This document shows, one piece after another, positions 8,647 to 15,954 of a stretch of DNA of 32,102 nucleotides. The DNA comes from Candidatus Aquicultor sp. GTDB taxonomy: Bacteria; Actinomycetota; Aquicultoria; Aquicultorales; Aquicultoraceae. The position numbers and the translations under genes were made by a program. The DNA is taken from the NCBI GenBank assembly GCA_036504445.1, contig DASXVE010000025.1, positions 377,955-410,056 on the forward strand. The letters are read 5' to 3'. Below the pieces are notes generated by a model. That model saw only the letters and a list, made by a program, of their open reading frames with translations, did no database searches and had not been told where the DNA came from. The stretch's first letter is position 1, and each line of letters opens with the position of its first letter.

Positions 8647-9435
8647 ATGGGGGCTAGAGTGAGAAAGATATCAAGTGGAATTCCAGGACTAGACGTGCTG
8701 CTCGACGGTGGTCTTTACGAGCGCAGCTCAACCGTCATCGCCGGCCCGCCCGGCACTGGAAAAACGACCTTCGGCGCGCAGTTCATCTATAATGGCGCCG
8801 TGCAGTTTAATGAGCCGGGCATTTTTGTCACATTCGAAGAATTTCCTGAGACTATCTACCGTGACATGCACAACCTTGGCTGGGATCTTAAGAAGTACGA
8901 GGCGGAAGGTAAAATCAAGGTTATCTTTACTTCGCCTGCCGTACTAAAAAGCGAGCTTGAGAAAGAAAGCGGTTTTATCGACCGTATTGTTGCCGACACC
9001 GATGCCAAACGCATAGTTATCGATTCGGTAACATTAATGGAACAGCTCACGAACGACCAGCAAGAATTGCGTCAAGTATTTAACAGCCTTGTCAACGGCT
9101 TAAAACGCTTGGGGTTAACAACGATCCTGACGAGTGAGATGCCGCTTCTCTTTGGGCATGCAAGCTCACTCGAATCAAGTATCGGTTTTGTTGTTGATAA
9201 TATCGTCATCCTGCGCTATGTCGAGATCGAGAGCGAGCTTGATACGGCGCTTACTATCCTTAAGGCACGCGGTAGTAAACATGCTAAAGATATCAGGCAG
9301 TATGAGATAGCAAAGGGTGGTATTAATATTGAAACAAAATTTGCCGGCCACCAGGGCATTTTGACGGGATTTCCGTCCCGCGCGGTAAGCGGGAGGACAC
9401 TTCTTGAAGAAGGGCTAATCCGTAAAAAGAGGTAA
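8647..9435 (+). CDS. single-domain KaiC-like RecA-superfamily ATPase
   Basis: A 262-residue ATPase of the KaiC/GvpD/RAD55 group. The N-terminal signature SSGIPGLDVLLDGGL is followed by Walker A GPPGTGKT (33-40), the paired glutamates of VTFEEFPE, and Walker B RIVIDSVT. There is one KaiC domain, not two as in the circadian clock protein. Such stand-alone ATPases act as nucleotide-dependent switches in signalling; the archaellum motor switch FlaH is a known relative. Start choice is uncertain: ATG 8647 and GTG 8659 both give the usual family N-terminus, while in-frame starts at 8560 and 8572 add about 30 residues without resemblance to the family. It heads a five-gene plus-strand cassette: two small membrane proteins, a winged helix protein and a roadblock protein. 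Confidence 0.88.
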   Translation: MGARVRKISSGIPGLDVLLDGGLYERSSTVIAGPPGTGKTTFGAQFIYNGAVQFNEPGIFVTFEEFPETIYRDMHNLGWDLKKYEAEGKIKVIFTSPAVLKSELEKESGFIDRIVADTDAKRIVIDSVTLMEQLTNDQQELRQVFNSLVNGLKRLGLTTILTSEMPLLFGHASSLESSIGFVVDNIVILRYVEIESELDTALTILKARGSKHAKDIRQYEIAKGGINIETKFAGHQGILTGFPSRAVSGRTLLEEGLIRKKR

Positions 9436-9450
9436 TGCAAGGTAAACAAC

Positions 9451-9762
9451 ATGTATTTTGTGGCGTTTGTAGAGTTGATTAATTTCTTGCTGGCGGCGGC
9501 CGCGGCGGCCGTGTCGTTTGGTATTTTGCGAAAAGTAGCAAGCAATCTTGCGGCGAGTTGGAAATACTCATTCGTCGCTTTTCTAATACTGGCGCTGGCT
9601 ATGCTCTTTACGGCTATAAGTGAGCTTGGGCTGCCCGTACTCGGCGGCTTTGATATGGCGCTACTTGCAAACATTGCCCACTTTATCTTTGTAGCAGTTG
9701 CATTCCTGGGTTTGCTCCGATACTACCAAATTTTGAAAGGGCTCTGTAAGCGAGGGACCTAG
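9451..9762 (+). CDS. small three-helix membrane protein, first paralogue
   Basis: A 103-residue integral membrane protein with hydrophobic segments at about 5-24, 40-58 and 70-92. No known family is recognised. It starts 15 bases after the KaiC-like gene (AAGG eight bases before ATG) and abuts the next gene. It looks like a paralogue of that gene: both have a cytoplasmic-looking loop containing L-A-x-S-W after helix 1 and end helix 3 with G-L-x-R-x-Y. Nearly all residues are membrane or short loop, so it is more likely a sensor or anchor than an enzyme. Presumably it places the KaiC-like ATPase at the membrane; this is inference. Confidence 0.75.
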   Translation: MYFVAFVELINFLLAAAAAAVSFGILRKVASNLAASWKYSFVAFLILALAMLFTAISELGLPVLGGFDMALLANIAHFIFVAVAFLGLLRYYQILKGLCKRGT

Positions 9763-10161
9763 ATGTTATCATCAGTAGATGTAATTGCATTGATTATAGC
9801 GGTTATTGGTATTGCGACTGCTGCCGTCGCACGAAAAACCTGGCTTTTAGTCGAGGGAGACCTCGCGGAGAGCTGGCGATGGTTGTTGCCGAGCGTACCG
9901 GTCTACGCCGTATCGTTTGTCGTTTTGATCGTACACAACTTTTTGGAGCGATATAGTGTTGATAAACCGGTTTTGTCAACGACATTTAACTTTGATATGC
10001 TCGCGCAGCGGCTCGTATTTAATATGCAAGTTTGGAAGCCGATAGTATTGGTACTGAAAAATATTCAAGTATTGGGTGAACTGGCGTTTCTCATACTTGT
10101 ACTTATCGGGCTAGTTAGACAATATCGTCTATTCGAGGAACTGTACAACAAACAGAATTAA
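9763..10161 (+). CDS. small three-helix membrane protein, second paralogue
   Basis: A 132-residue membrane protein with helices at about 5-24, 43-60 and 100-120. The ATG follows the stop of the previous gene with no gap, which suggests translational coupling. The shared features with that neighbour (loop LAESWRW, end of helix 3 GLVRQYRLFEEL) suggest a tandem duplication that then diverged. The loop between helices 2 and 3 is longer here (about 40 residues) and could lie outside the cell or in the membrane surface. No named family is recognised. A heteromeric membrane sensor built from the two proteins is a reasonable guess. Confidence 0.75.
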   Translation: MLSSVDVIALIIAVIGIATAAVARKTWLLVEGDLAESWRWLLPSVPVYAVSFVVLIVHNFLERYSVDKPVLSTTFNFDMLAQRLVFNMQVWKPIVLVLKNIQVLGELAFLILVLIGLVRQYRLFEELYNKQN

Positions 10162-10177
10162 TAGCGGTGGATTATTG

Positions 10178-10558
10178 ATGAACAGGAAACTGGCTAAACT
10201 CGTAAAAAATCTAAATGATGATACAAGGGCGCTCATTATCGACGTGCTGGATTCGCCGATCAAATGGGATCTGATCCACTTCTATCAGGCAAACCCATTT
10301 TCAATACATACGGCGCGCGGCCTCTCAAACATTATCGGCCGGCGTTCAGAACAGGTATTTCAGGAAGCCGAACAGCTCGCCGAGAACGGCGTTTTGAAGA
10401 AGGTTTGTGAGAATGGTGATAGCTCCTCAATCTATGCCTACGAACCGGATACGGAGCGCGAAACAATTCTCAGAACGCTTGCGGAATTGAGCGAAGAAGA
10501 TACGAGTCTTTTAGACGAGCTACACAAGCTGCTTAAAGGTGAAACTGCATTAGCTTAA
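10178..10558 (+). CDS. winged helix DNA-binding-like protein
   Basis: A 126-residue protein. Residues about 15-80 fit a winged helix fold: helices around DDTRALIIDVLDS and WDLIHFYQANPF, a recognition-helix region HTARGLSNIIGRRSEQVFQEAEQLAENGVLKKV, and a wing ending SSIYAYEP. The C-terminus is a short acidic helical tail. Similar domains regulate transcription in archaea and in deep-branching bacteria. The ATG at 10178 has GGTGG seven bases upstream; the preceding in-frame TTG is less suitable. It lies between the membrane pair and the roadblock gene, so it is the likely output or autoregulator of the cassette. Confidence 0.7.
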   Translation: MNRKLAKLVKNLNDDTRALIIDVLDSPIKWDLIHFYQANPFSIHTARGLSNIIGRRSEQVFQEAEQLAENGVLKKVCENGDSSSIYAYEPDTERETILRTLAELSEEDTSLLDELHKLLKGETALA

Positions 10559-10655
10559 CCTATCTATGCTCCTTCTCTCTTGGCAATCCTAATAATTGCC
10601 AGTAAACTAGAGGAAATGGCAAATTTATTTACCCAACAAGTATAGGAGGTCCGCC

Positions 10656-11372
10656 TTGGACGAGCGAGATTTTGCCGAATTGATTTCCGTCTTTTTAAAG
10701 GGTGCCGGGCCCGACAACACACCGGACTCTAATGAACCGGGCGCACATGCGACCGATAATCCGCAGCAAGCACCCAGCGACGCCGAGCTCAGAAAAAACA
10801 TTATCGAGGCGCTTGCGGAGAAGATCAAGGAATCCCAAGAGGTCGAGGAGGTCGCCCTGCAGGAGACTCCCGACGATGAGGCGCTGCAAGAAACCGTAAT
10901 GTTTGACGACACCCGAGCGAATGCGGACGAAGAAGCGCTGCCAGTAGTTGATATCGATGAACAGCTGGTAACAAAAGAAGAGGTCGACAAACTTCTCAAT
11001 AAAGACGAGCCCGCCAACATTATGCCGCTTCAGCAAATCTTACACCGCTTCCTTGATTTGGATGGGGTCATTGCCGCAATGCTCATTACGCGTGACGGCT
11101 TTACCGTCGATTATGCATCAAACATAGAATTCGAGTTTGATATGGTAAGTGCAGTAGCCGCGACGGGTTTTGCCGTGTTTGGAAAAATTGGCGATGAGCT
11201 CGGTAAAGGCGTGCTCGATATCGCCATGCTCGAGTACGATGCCGGGCCGGTTATTATCTCGCCGGTAGTTCACGATGTAGCGCTCGTGGTCGTCGCGTCG
11301 CAATGGGCAACGCTCGGGCGAATTCGCTGGGAGATCAAGAAGCAAGCCAACGATTTGATCACACACCTCTAA
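10656..11372 (+). CDS. roadblock/LC7-domain protein with acidic N-terminal region
   Basis: A 238-residue protein. The C-terminal part (about 125-238) has the roadblock/LC7 pattern: a first helix (MPLQQILHRFLDLDGVIAAM), the strand-turn LITRDGFTVDYAS, a long central helix (MVSAVAATGFAVFGKIGDELG) and final strands and helix. Roadblock proteins bind and regulate small or RecA-like NTPases in motility and polarity. The first 120 residues are acidic and probably disordered, with a repeated Glu/Gln-Glu-x-Val flavour (EVEEVALQETPDDEALQETV). The start is TTG at 10656 with AGGAGGT five bases upstream. About 95 bases separate it from the winged helix gene, including a small GGCAAT/ATTGCC hairpin (10583-10602), so it may be expressed separately. 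It is a natural partner for the KaiC-like ATPase. Confidence 0.82.
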   Translation: MDERDFAELISVFLKGAGPDNTPDSNEPGAHATDNPQQAPSDAELRKNIIEALAEKIKESQEVEEVALQETPDDEALQETVMFDDTRANADEEALPVVDIDEQLVTKEEVDKLLNKDEPANIMPLQQILHRFLDLDGVIAAMLITRDGFTVDYASNIEFEFDMVSAVAATGFAVFGKIGDELGKGVLDIAMLEYDAGPVIISPVVHDVALVVVASQWATLGRIRWEIKKQANDLITHL

Positions 11373-11379
11373 AACGTAT

Positions 11380-11451
11380 GTGCCGGGGTCGCGCTTGCGG
11401 CACAGGTATCAATAAGTATATAAAAAGGTCAGGCTTAAGCCCGGCTTTTTT
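11380..11451 (+). terminator. terminator region of the KaiC-roadblock cassette
   Basis: A first hairpin pairs GTGCCG (11380-11385) with CGGCAC (11398-11403). A second, GTCAGGC (11428-11434), TTAA loop, GCCCGGC (11439-11445), is followed by six T and is a good intrinsic terminator. Confidence 0.8.
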
Positions 11452-11468
11452 ATCGAACTATTGGCTGC

Positions 11469-11579
11469 TTAGACGTTATCTCGCGTCATCTTGGGTTTTA
11501 TGCGAAGCGCCATGCGGTACACGACAAAGCCAAGGCCGGCCAGAATAGCAAAGGGCGTCAGGAAACCGATCAATGCCAA
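11469..11579 (-). CDS. possible 36-residue single-helix membrane peptide
   Basis: Reading the minus strand from a TTG gives MALIGFLTPFAILAGLGFV and then VYRMALRIKPKMTRDNV: one hydrophobic helix followed by a basic tail, as in many small bacterial membrane proteins. The composition is what a real gene would show, but the start is weak: no ribosome site is evident, and an in-frame ATG five codons earlier is cut off by a TAA immediately before the TTG. It may be a small gene, a gene with a nonsense change in its first codons, or chance. No other gene is seen between 11452 and 11687. Confidence 0.25.
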   Translation of the reverse strand: MALIGFLTPFAILAGLGFVVYRMALRIKPKMTRDNV

Positions 11580-11687
11580 TTAGACGGTCCGTTGCATATG
11601 GTGATTCCCCCATAGCATATAGCTGTTTAGTGATATTAATCTGTGCTATGCTGGTTGGCGGATATATCTTTTACCGTGGAAGAAGAA

Positions 11688-12257
11688 ATGGTAGATACGA
11701 ATCGCGATATTGATAGGGCACTTGTTCGACGATACGCTTCCGGTGATACCAGCTCCTTTACCGATCTCGTCGAGCGTTATGAGCGCAGCATCTACAATTT
11801 AGCATATCGCACGACTGCAAACAGTGCAGATGCTGCCGACCTCACACAAGAAATCTTTCTAACCCTGCATCGAAAAATCAGCCAATATCGCGGTGATGCG
11901 GCTTTCTTTACCTGGTTTTACCGTCTTGCCGTAAATTGCGGCAACGACTGGTTGAGGAAAGAAGCACGCCGTACGCAAAGCATCACAATCGAAGAGGTTA
12001 TGCTGCCGGATGGCGGTATGGGGCCGAGTCAGGTTGCCGAGCAAAAAGAGGTTCAGCAGCTCGTGCAAGCGGCAATCTTCTGTCTGCCCGAAGACCAACG
12101 CCTCGTCGTCATCCTGCATGATTTGCAGAGCTACAATTACCAGGAAATTGCCGATATTTTAGGTGTTCCGGTCGGAACCGTAAAGTCGCGGCTGGCGCGC
12201 GCACGGTGCAAATTGGCTGAAAAGCTTGCGCCACATGGAAACATTACGCAAGAATGA
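11688..12257 (+). CDS. ECF-type RNA polymerase sigma factor
   Basis: A 189-residue group 4 sigma factor. Region 2 covers about 22-95 (FTDLVERYERSIYNLAYRTT, then ADLTQEIFLTLHRKISQYRG and FFTWFYRLAVNCGNDWLRK). Region 4 covers about 135-182 (LPEDQRLVVILHDLQSYNYQEIADILGVPVGTVKSRLARAR), including a clear helix-turn-helix. No region 3 is present, as expected for ECF factors. The ATG at 11688 has GGAAG upstream; in-frame codons before it give a poor start. The next gene, 26 bases downstream, is a zinc-type anti-sigma factor, so the pair should respond to an envelope or redox signal. The regulon cannot be read from the window. Confidence 0.95.
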   Translation: MVDTNRDIDRALVRRYASGDTSSFTDLVERYERSIYNLAYRTTANSADAADLTQEIFLTLHRKISQYRGDAAFFTWFYRLAVNCGNDWLRKEARRTQSITIEEVMLPDGGMGPSQVAEQKEVQQLVQAAIFCLPEDQRLVVILHDLQSYNYQEIADILGVPVGTVKSRLARARCKLAEKLAPHGNITQE

Positions 12258-12283
12258 ACGTCTAATTAGATGGATGAGATACT

Positions 12284-13318
12284 ATGAATTGTAACGAGGT
12301 AAAAAAACTACTCAGCGCGTATATTGATAATGAGCTATCGGGCGGCGAATCCCGTGAGGTAGAAACGCACCTTGCGGCGTGTACGAGCTGCCGACATGAG
12401 CTTGCAACCCTGAAGGCCGCGGTATCCTTGGTGCAGGGTCTCGATGAGCTCGATGTGCCAACCGATGTTAGGCGTGCGCTTCGAACTATAGAGGATGAGC
12501 AAGGTGGGCAAAGAGTGGGCCGGGCCGAACACCACGCAGCGCGACGCCACCAGAAGCGCGGTTCAATACTGCCGCCGCTTCGGTATCTCGTCGGTGTTGG
12601 TGCAGTGGCGGCCATTGCCCTCGTCGTTCTGTTATCACAACTTACTAATACTCCAAACGCTCCTGTTGCGACACAAAGCTTGAAAGACACGACGACGTAC
12701 GGCAGTAGGCAACTTCAGCCGGAAAGTGCACAGAAGCATGATATTAATTCGGTAAATGCAACGAAGGATCAAGAAAACGCCACCGTAGGTGGTAGTGCTG
12801 CAACCCTCAGCGCTAAAAGCTCAGAAGAAAGCGTGCAAAGCAACGCTAAACAGGCGTCACCAAGTGGGTCACAAGATGCAACGGCAGTTCAACCGCCGTT
12901 TACAAGCAAGCAAACCGCTATGGCAAAGCAGTTGCCGATCGTTAAAGCTACAAAGAATAATTACAGTGACGCATCAGCCAGCAAGCTGCTCATAGATATT
13001 CAGAAGCAGACCGAGGGTATCTATACCGTTAAGGATGCCCGTACCAAGCGTGCGGCAATGGTCAATGCAATGCTCAACGAAATCAGCCGCCAGGGGGGCG
13101 AAGGCACGCTCGTTAGGGCGCCGATCAATGCACTTCTCGACCAGACAAAGCGCGACGCCTTGCCGGTCTATATTGAAAAGGCGCAGTACAAAAACAAAAA
13201 TTGCCTGGTAATTATAATCCGCTGGGGCTTCGGCAACGAGCAAACCAGCCTCTACAAGGCAAGCGTGTATATTACCGATCTCAGCGGCTGGGATATCCTG
13301 CGTTACGAATCACGCTAA
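12284..13318 (+). CDS. membrane anti-sigma factor with zinc-binding (ZAS-like) domain
   Basis: A 344-residue protein that should hold the adjacent ECF sigma factor inactive at the membrane. The cytoplasmic N-terminus has the ZAS pattern: MNCNEVKKLLSAYIDNELS and then H29-x3-C33-x2-C36. One transmembrane helix lies at about 99-120. Outside it is a low-complexity Ser/Ala/Gln/Lys-rich stretch (about 125-225) and a folded C-terminal domain (about 230-344) that I do not recognise and that may sense the signal. The ATG at 12284 has GGATGAG upstream. The gene converges with dinB: the two stop codons overlap by a few bases at 13315-13318. Confidence 0.9.
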   Translation: MNCNEVKKLLSAYIDNELSGGESREVETHLAACTSCRHELATLKAAVSLVQGLDELDVPTDVRRALRTIEDEQGGQRVGRAEHHAARRHQKRGSILPPLRYLVGVGAVAAIALVVLLSQLTNTPNAPVATQSLKDTTTYGSRQLQPESAQKHDINSVNATKDQENATVGGSAATLSAKSSEESVQSNAKQASPSGSQDATAVQPPFTSKQTAMAKQLPIVKATKNNYSDASASKLLIDIQKQTEGIYTVKDARTKRAAMVNAMLNEISRQGGEGTLVRAPINALLDQTKRDALPVYIEKAQYKNKNCLVIIIRWGFGNEQTSLYKASVYITDLSGWDILRYESR

Positions 13319-14556
13319 AATATCCCTATTTCAGAGCGCGCAACGCCACGGTACTTTCCCCGAAGCCCGAGAAGCGCGCATCGCGTTACCGCTTTATCCC
13401 CATACTTATTTTTCAATGCGTCAATCGTTGCTACAAGATTCGATTCTCTGCCGTTTAAAACATCAAATATTGATTCCTGCCAGCCCGCATCTTCTCTGAT
13501 GAGATTGGTTGCACTCATACCGACCTTGGTAACCGGGTACATCTCAAGGAGCGTGTGTTCCTTGAAGAGTTCTATAAGCAAATTGCGCGCCGCACTATAC
13601 ACCCTGCCGGGCAGATTGGTATGCTCCCCTAAACTTATCCGGCGGCTTGCGCCAAAGAGACGCCCAAAACACATATATAGAGTGACCGTTTTGCCAACGT
13701 AGCCATCTTTTCGCATACGCCTCGTGGCACCATCACAAAGCCCGAGCAAGACATCGCATAGATATTCGACTTCTGTGCTGCCGCTACCGAGCGACATGCT
13801 CTGACCGAAAGACTTTACCTCCATCCCCTTATACGTCGGGACTACCGGGCTATCATCAATGCCATGAGCCGCCCGGTGCAAGATTTCACCGATAATACCG
13901 AATTTTGTTCGCAGCAGCTTAACCGGTAAATCCGCCAGATGGCCTATAGTTATAACACCGGTCGCATTGAGGTGCTTGCGCATGCACCTGCCGACACCGG
14001 GGATACTGTCGACCGGCATCGGGGCGAGAAGCTCGGGCAGATCGTCCGGTCTGATCACCGTTAGCCCACCGGGCTTTCTAAGCTCGGATGCCATCTTTGC
14101 CATAAGCTTGTTTGGAGCAACGCCGACAGAGCAGCTAAGACGCAGCTTGTGATGTATGTCGTTTTGCAGCCGCATGGCGATATCGCGCGCCGAGCCGAAG
14201 AAGCGAGCGGTTTGCGTAATATCTAAGAATGCCTCATCAATGGAGTAGACTTCCAGCGCATCCGAGTACCCCTCGCAGATATTAATGAGCCGCCGGGTAT
14301 TGTAGAGGTATTTATCGTAATTGCCCGAGATGTAGGCTGCGTTTGGTAAGCGCAACTTGGCTTCAAGCACAGACATACCCGACTTAACACCAAATTCTCT
14401 AGCCTCATACGATGACGCCGCAACAACGCCCCGGTATGACGAGAGATCGTCCGAATGGCATACGACAAGCGGCTTGCCACGGTAGATGGGAGCATCGCGC
14501 TGTTCGATTGAGGCAAAGTAGGCATCCATATCCACATGAATAATCGTGCGCTCCAT
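13315..14556 (-). CDS. dinB: DNA polymerase IV (Y family, DinB)
   Basis: Error-prone translesion polymerase of 413 residues. The palm carries the metal-binding HVDMDAYFAS (D9, D11) and YSIDEAFLD (D107, E108); F14 is at the usual steric-gate position. Helix-hairpin-helix sequence SIPGVGRCMRKHL lies near residue 180 and the little-finger domain follows. The ATG at 14556 gives the normal N-terminus MERTIIHVDMDAYF; the upstream in-frame codon at 14592 adds 12 unrelated residues that overlap the preceding gene. It follows a small partner gene by two bases, and the pair lies behind a perfect LexA box, so it is an SOS operon. The C-terminus has no obvious QLxLF-type clamp motif; it ends RSEIGIF. Confidence 0.96.
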   Translation of the reverse strand: MERTIIHVDMDAYFASIEQRDAPIYRGKPLVVCHSDDLSSYRGVVAASSYEAREFGVKSGMSVLEAKLRLPNAAYISGNYDKYLYNTRRLINICEGYSDALEVYSIDEAFLDITQTARFFGSARDIAMRLQNDIHHKLRLSCSVGVAPNKLMAKMASELRKPGGLTVIRPDDLPELLAPMPVDSIPGVGRCMRKHLNATGVITIGHLADLPVKLLRTKFGIIGEILHRAAHGIDDSPVVPTYKGMEVKSFGQSMSLGSGSTEVEYLCDVLLGLCDGATRRMRKDGYVGKTVTLYMCFGRLFGASRRISLGEHTNLPGRVYSAARNLLIELFKEHTLLEMYPVTKVGMSATNLIREDAGWQESIFDVLNGRESNLVATIDALKNKYGDKAVTRCALLGLRGKYRGVARSEIGIF

Positions 14557-14558
14557 AC

Positions 14559-14804
14559 CTACCCCTTCCCATGCACCTTCTCGATGCGCCATATCATATC
14601 TCCGATATTAAGTGAGAGCTCATAAAAGTCGACGTCACAGCGCACCGTATAGCCATAGCACTTTGCCGATCCGGTTAGATACCGGTAAACGCCGGTAATT
14701 TCATCTATCTTGTAGTACCTGCGTTTCCATGCGAATGAGACCGGCTTAAGTCGACCACGAGCAAAGATGGCCGACACCTCGATTACTTCATGTACGTCAA
14801 GCAC
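14559..14804 (-). CDS. small DinB-associated protein (DUF6504-like)
   Basis: An 81-residue protein starting at a GTG with AAGGAG six bases upstream. It ends two bases before the dinB start, so translation is probably coupled. The pattern (P-x-x-F-x-W-K-R-R-Y-Y-K-I near 21-33, then Y-R-Y-L, a C-x-x-D-x-x-F-Y-E-L segment and a final W-R-I-E) resembles the small beta-rich DUF6504 proteins found beside DNA-damage polymerase genes in actinobacteria. That assignment is from memory of the pattern and is moderately sure. Its biochemical role is unknown; the SOS box and operon position point to lesion bypass. Confidence 0.65.
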   Translation of the reverse strand: MLDVHEVIEVSAIFARGRLKPVSFAWKRRYYKIDEITGVYRYLTGSAKCYGYTVRCDVDFYELSLNIGDMIWRIEKVHGKG

Positions 14805-14814
14805 CGTACGCTCC

Positions 14815-14842
14815 TTTATATCGAACGTGTGTTCGATATAAA
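14815..14842. promoter_or_regulatory. LexA (SOS) box of the dinB operon
   Basis: A perfect 28-base palindrome: 12-base arms TTTATATCGAAC and GTTCGATATAAA around GTGT. The core GAAC-N4-GTTC is the LexA site of actinobacteria and Firmicutes. It ends ten bases before the first start codon. Reading the minus strand, a TTGACA -35 lies just upstream (14869-14864), so bound LexA would block the start region. Confidence 0.9.
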
Positions 14843-14910
14843 GCTACTACCTGTGCCCCTTTTTGTCAAGAGCACGGTCGGTAAAACCCACAAGCGATAT
14901 CGAGTGCTTA

Positions 14911-14950
14911 AAAATAAGCTGGAGAACCCCTTATTACAGGTTCTCCAGCT
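14911..14950 (-). terminator. terminator of the rex-like gene
   Basis: A 12-bp perfect stem (14917-14928 with 14939-14950, 10-base loop) followed on the minus strand by TATTTTTAAG. It lies about 65 bases beyond the rex stop. Confidence 0.75.
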
Positions 14951-15013
14951 CCATTAGCGCATCACTGCATTGCTGATGATCTACAATCTATTATTTTGAT
15001 TGCTATATTGTCG

Positions 15014-15679
15014 CTACCCTTGTATTTCTTTTTCCATCATACCTACACGGTGAAAGAGCGATTTTATGTCGCACGGGATTCTGATCTGGGTAACTTGCGT
15101 CCCCTCTGGTGCGCTAATCACCACAGACGGGGTAAGTACCAGGACACCTTTTACCCCTGCTTCAGCCAATAAGTTAATGCTATGCTGGACCCAGCTTGGG
15201 TGAGTCGCCACTACCGCAACCTTTATGCCCAATGACTTAAGCTCCGGCGAGATACCTTCAATGGGCCGGACTTCCTTACCGTTAACCACAACGCCACGGT
15301 CATTTGGATCTTCCGAGAAAAACGCGGTCGACACAAAGCCGTACTTTTCGACAAGGAAAAAGCTGAATAGCGCGTTGATTGCCTTTGCCGACCCTATAAA
15401 AGCAATCGGCGCAAGTGTGGGCAGCGACAAGAAGTCGCTTAGGATATGTCGTAGCCCCTCGATGCTGTAACCGACACCCCGCTTGCTCGGCTTATTATCG
15501 ATAAACGAGAGATCGTTGCGTACCGTTACTTCATTCAGCCCCAGTGCTCCGGCTATTTCCTTCGAAGTTATGGTACCCTTCTTCCCTGCCACCAGCCATT
15601 CGGTTAGAAGGCAATGGTATAAGGCTAAGCGGTTTAGTACGGCCGCCGGTGTTGGTTTCGTATTTGACGAGATATCCAT
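15014..15679 (-). CDS. Rex-like redox-sensing repressor
   Basis: A 221-residue protein of the Rex family, which binds DNA when NAD+/NADH is high and releases it when NADH rises. The winged helix part (about 10-80) is well conserved: TITSKEIAGALGLNEVTVRNDLSFIDNKPSKRGVGYSIEGL matches the Rex signature VRKDLSYFG-x-x-GxRGVGY. The Rossmann domain (about 88-205) is present, but the usual GxGxLGxAL NAD loop reads FIGSAKAINAL here. The C-terminal helix is short. The ATG at 15679 has GAGGTG seven bases upstream; an ATG five codons earlier overlaps that site. It is divergent from the cytochrome cluster, and Rex-like operators are visible in the gap. Whether it still senses NADH is open. Confidence 0.85.
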   Translation of the reverse strand: MDISSNTKPTPAAVLNRLALYHCLLTEWLVAGKKGTITSKEIAGALGLNEVTVRNDLSFIDNKPSKRGVGYSIEGLRHILSDFLSLPTLAPIAFIGSAKAINALFSFFLVEKYGFVSTAFFSEDPNDRGVVVNGKEVRPIEGISPELKSLGIKVAVVATHPSWVQHSINLLAEAGVKGVLVLTPSVVISAPEGTQVTQIRIPCDIKSLFHRVGMMEKEIQG

Positions 15680-15694
15680 AGAGCTACACCTCAT

Positions 15695-15712
15695 TTGTAG
15701 TTAATTTCACAA
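15695..15712. promoter_or_regulatory. candidate Rex operator near the rex-like gene
   Basis: TTGTAGT, four bases, TTCACAA. Compared with the Rex consensus TTGTGAA-N4-TTCACAA, one half-site is exact and the other matches at four of seven positions. It lies 16 bases before the rex start and would fit autoregulation. A separate perfect palindrome, GATAGA-A-TCTATC, is at 15739-15751. Confidence 0.45.
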
Positions 15713-15863
15713 TATTTAGATAATTTTATGTTATCACCGATAGAATCTATCAGCAATAGGTGCGCTTCTAAACATGATAACCTCGCTGAGCTGCGCTATA
15801 TTCGAGTTTATACGAGTTGGTTGCGGCAATAAAAAATGTAAACAAATTAATAACGCTAATTTA

Positions 15864-15892
15864 TTGACAATTACTATCGCTTGGCTTACTAT
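15864..15892 (+). promoter_or_regulatory. promoter of the ligase/cytochrome cluster
   Basis: TTGACA (15864-15869), 17 bases, TACTAT (15887-15892). It is directly overlapped downstream by a Rex-type operator and leads into a terminator-like leader RNA. Confidence 0.75.
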
Positions 15893-15893
15893 T

Positions 15894-15911
15894 TTGTTAA
15901 GATATTAACTA
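15894..15911. promoter_or_regulatory. Rex operator at the cluster start site
   Basis: TTGTTAA, GATA, TTAACTA. This matches the TTGTTAA-N4-TTAACAA form known for clostridial Rex with one mismatch. It begins two bases after the -10 box, so a bound repressor would cover the start site. A second inverted repeat, ATTTTGTA with 11-base spacer and TACAAAAT, follows at 15915-15941. Confidence 0.65.
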
Positions 15912-15954
15912 ACGATTTTGTACGTAAGTTAATTACAAAATTTACGGGGGCACA

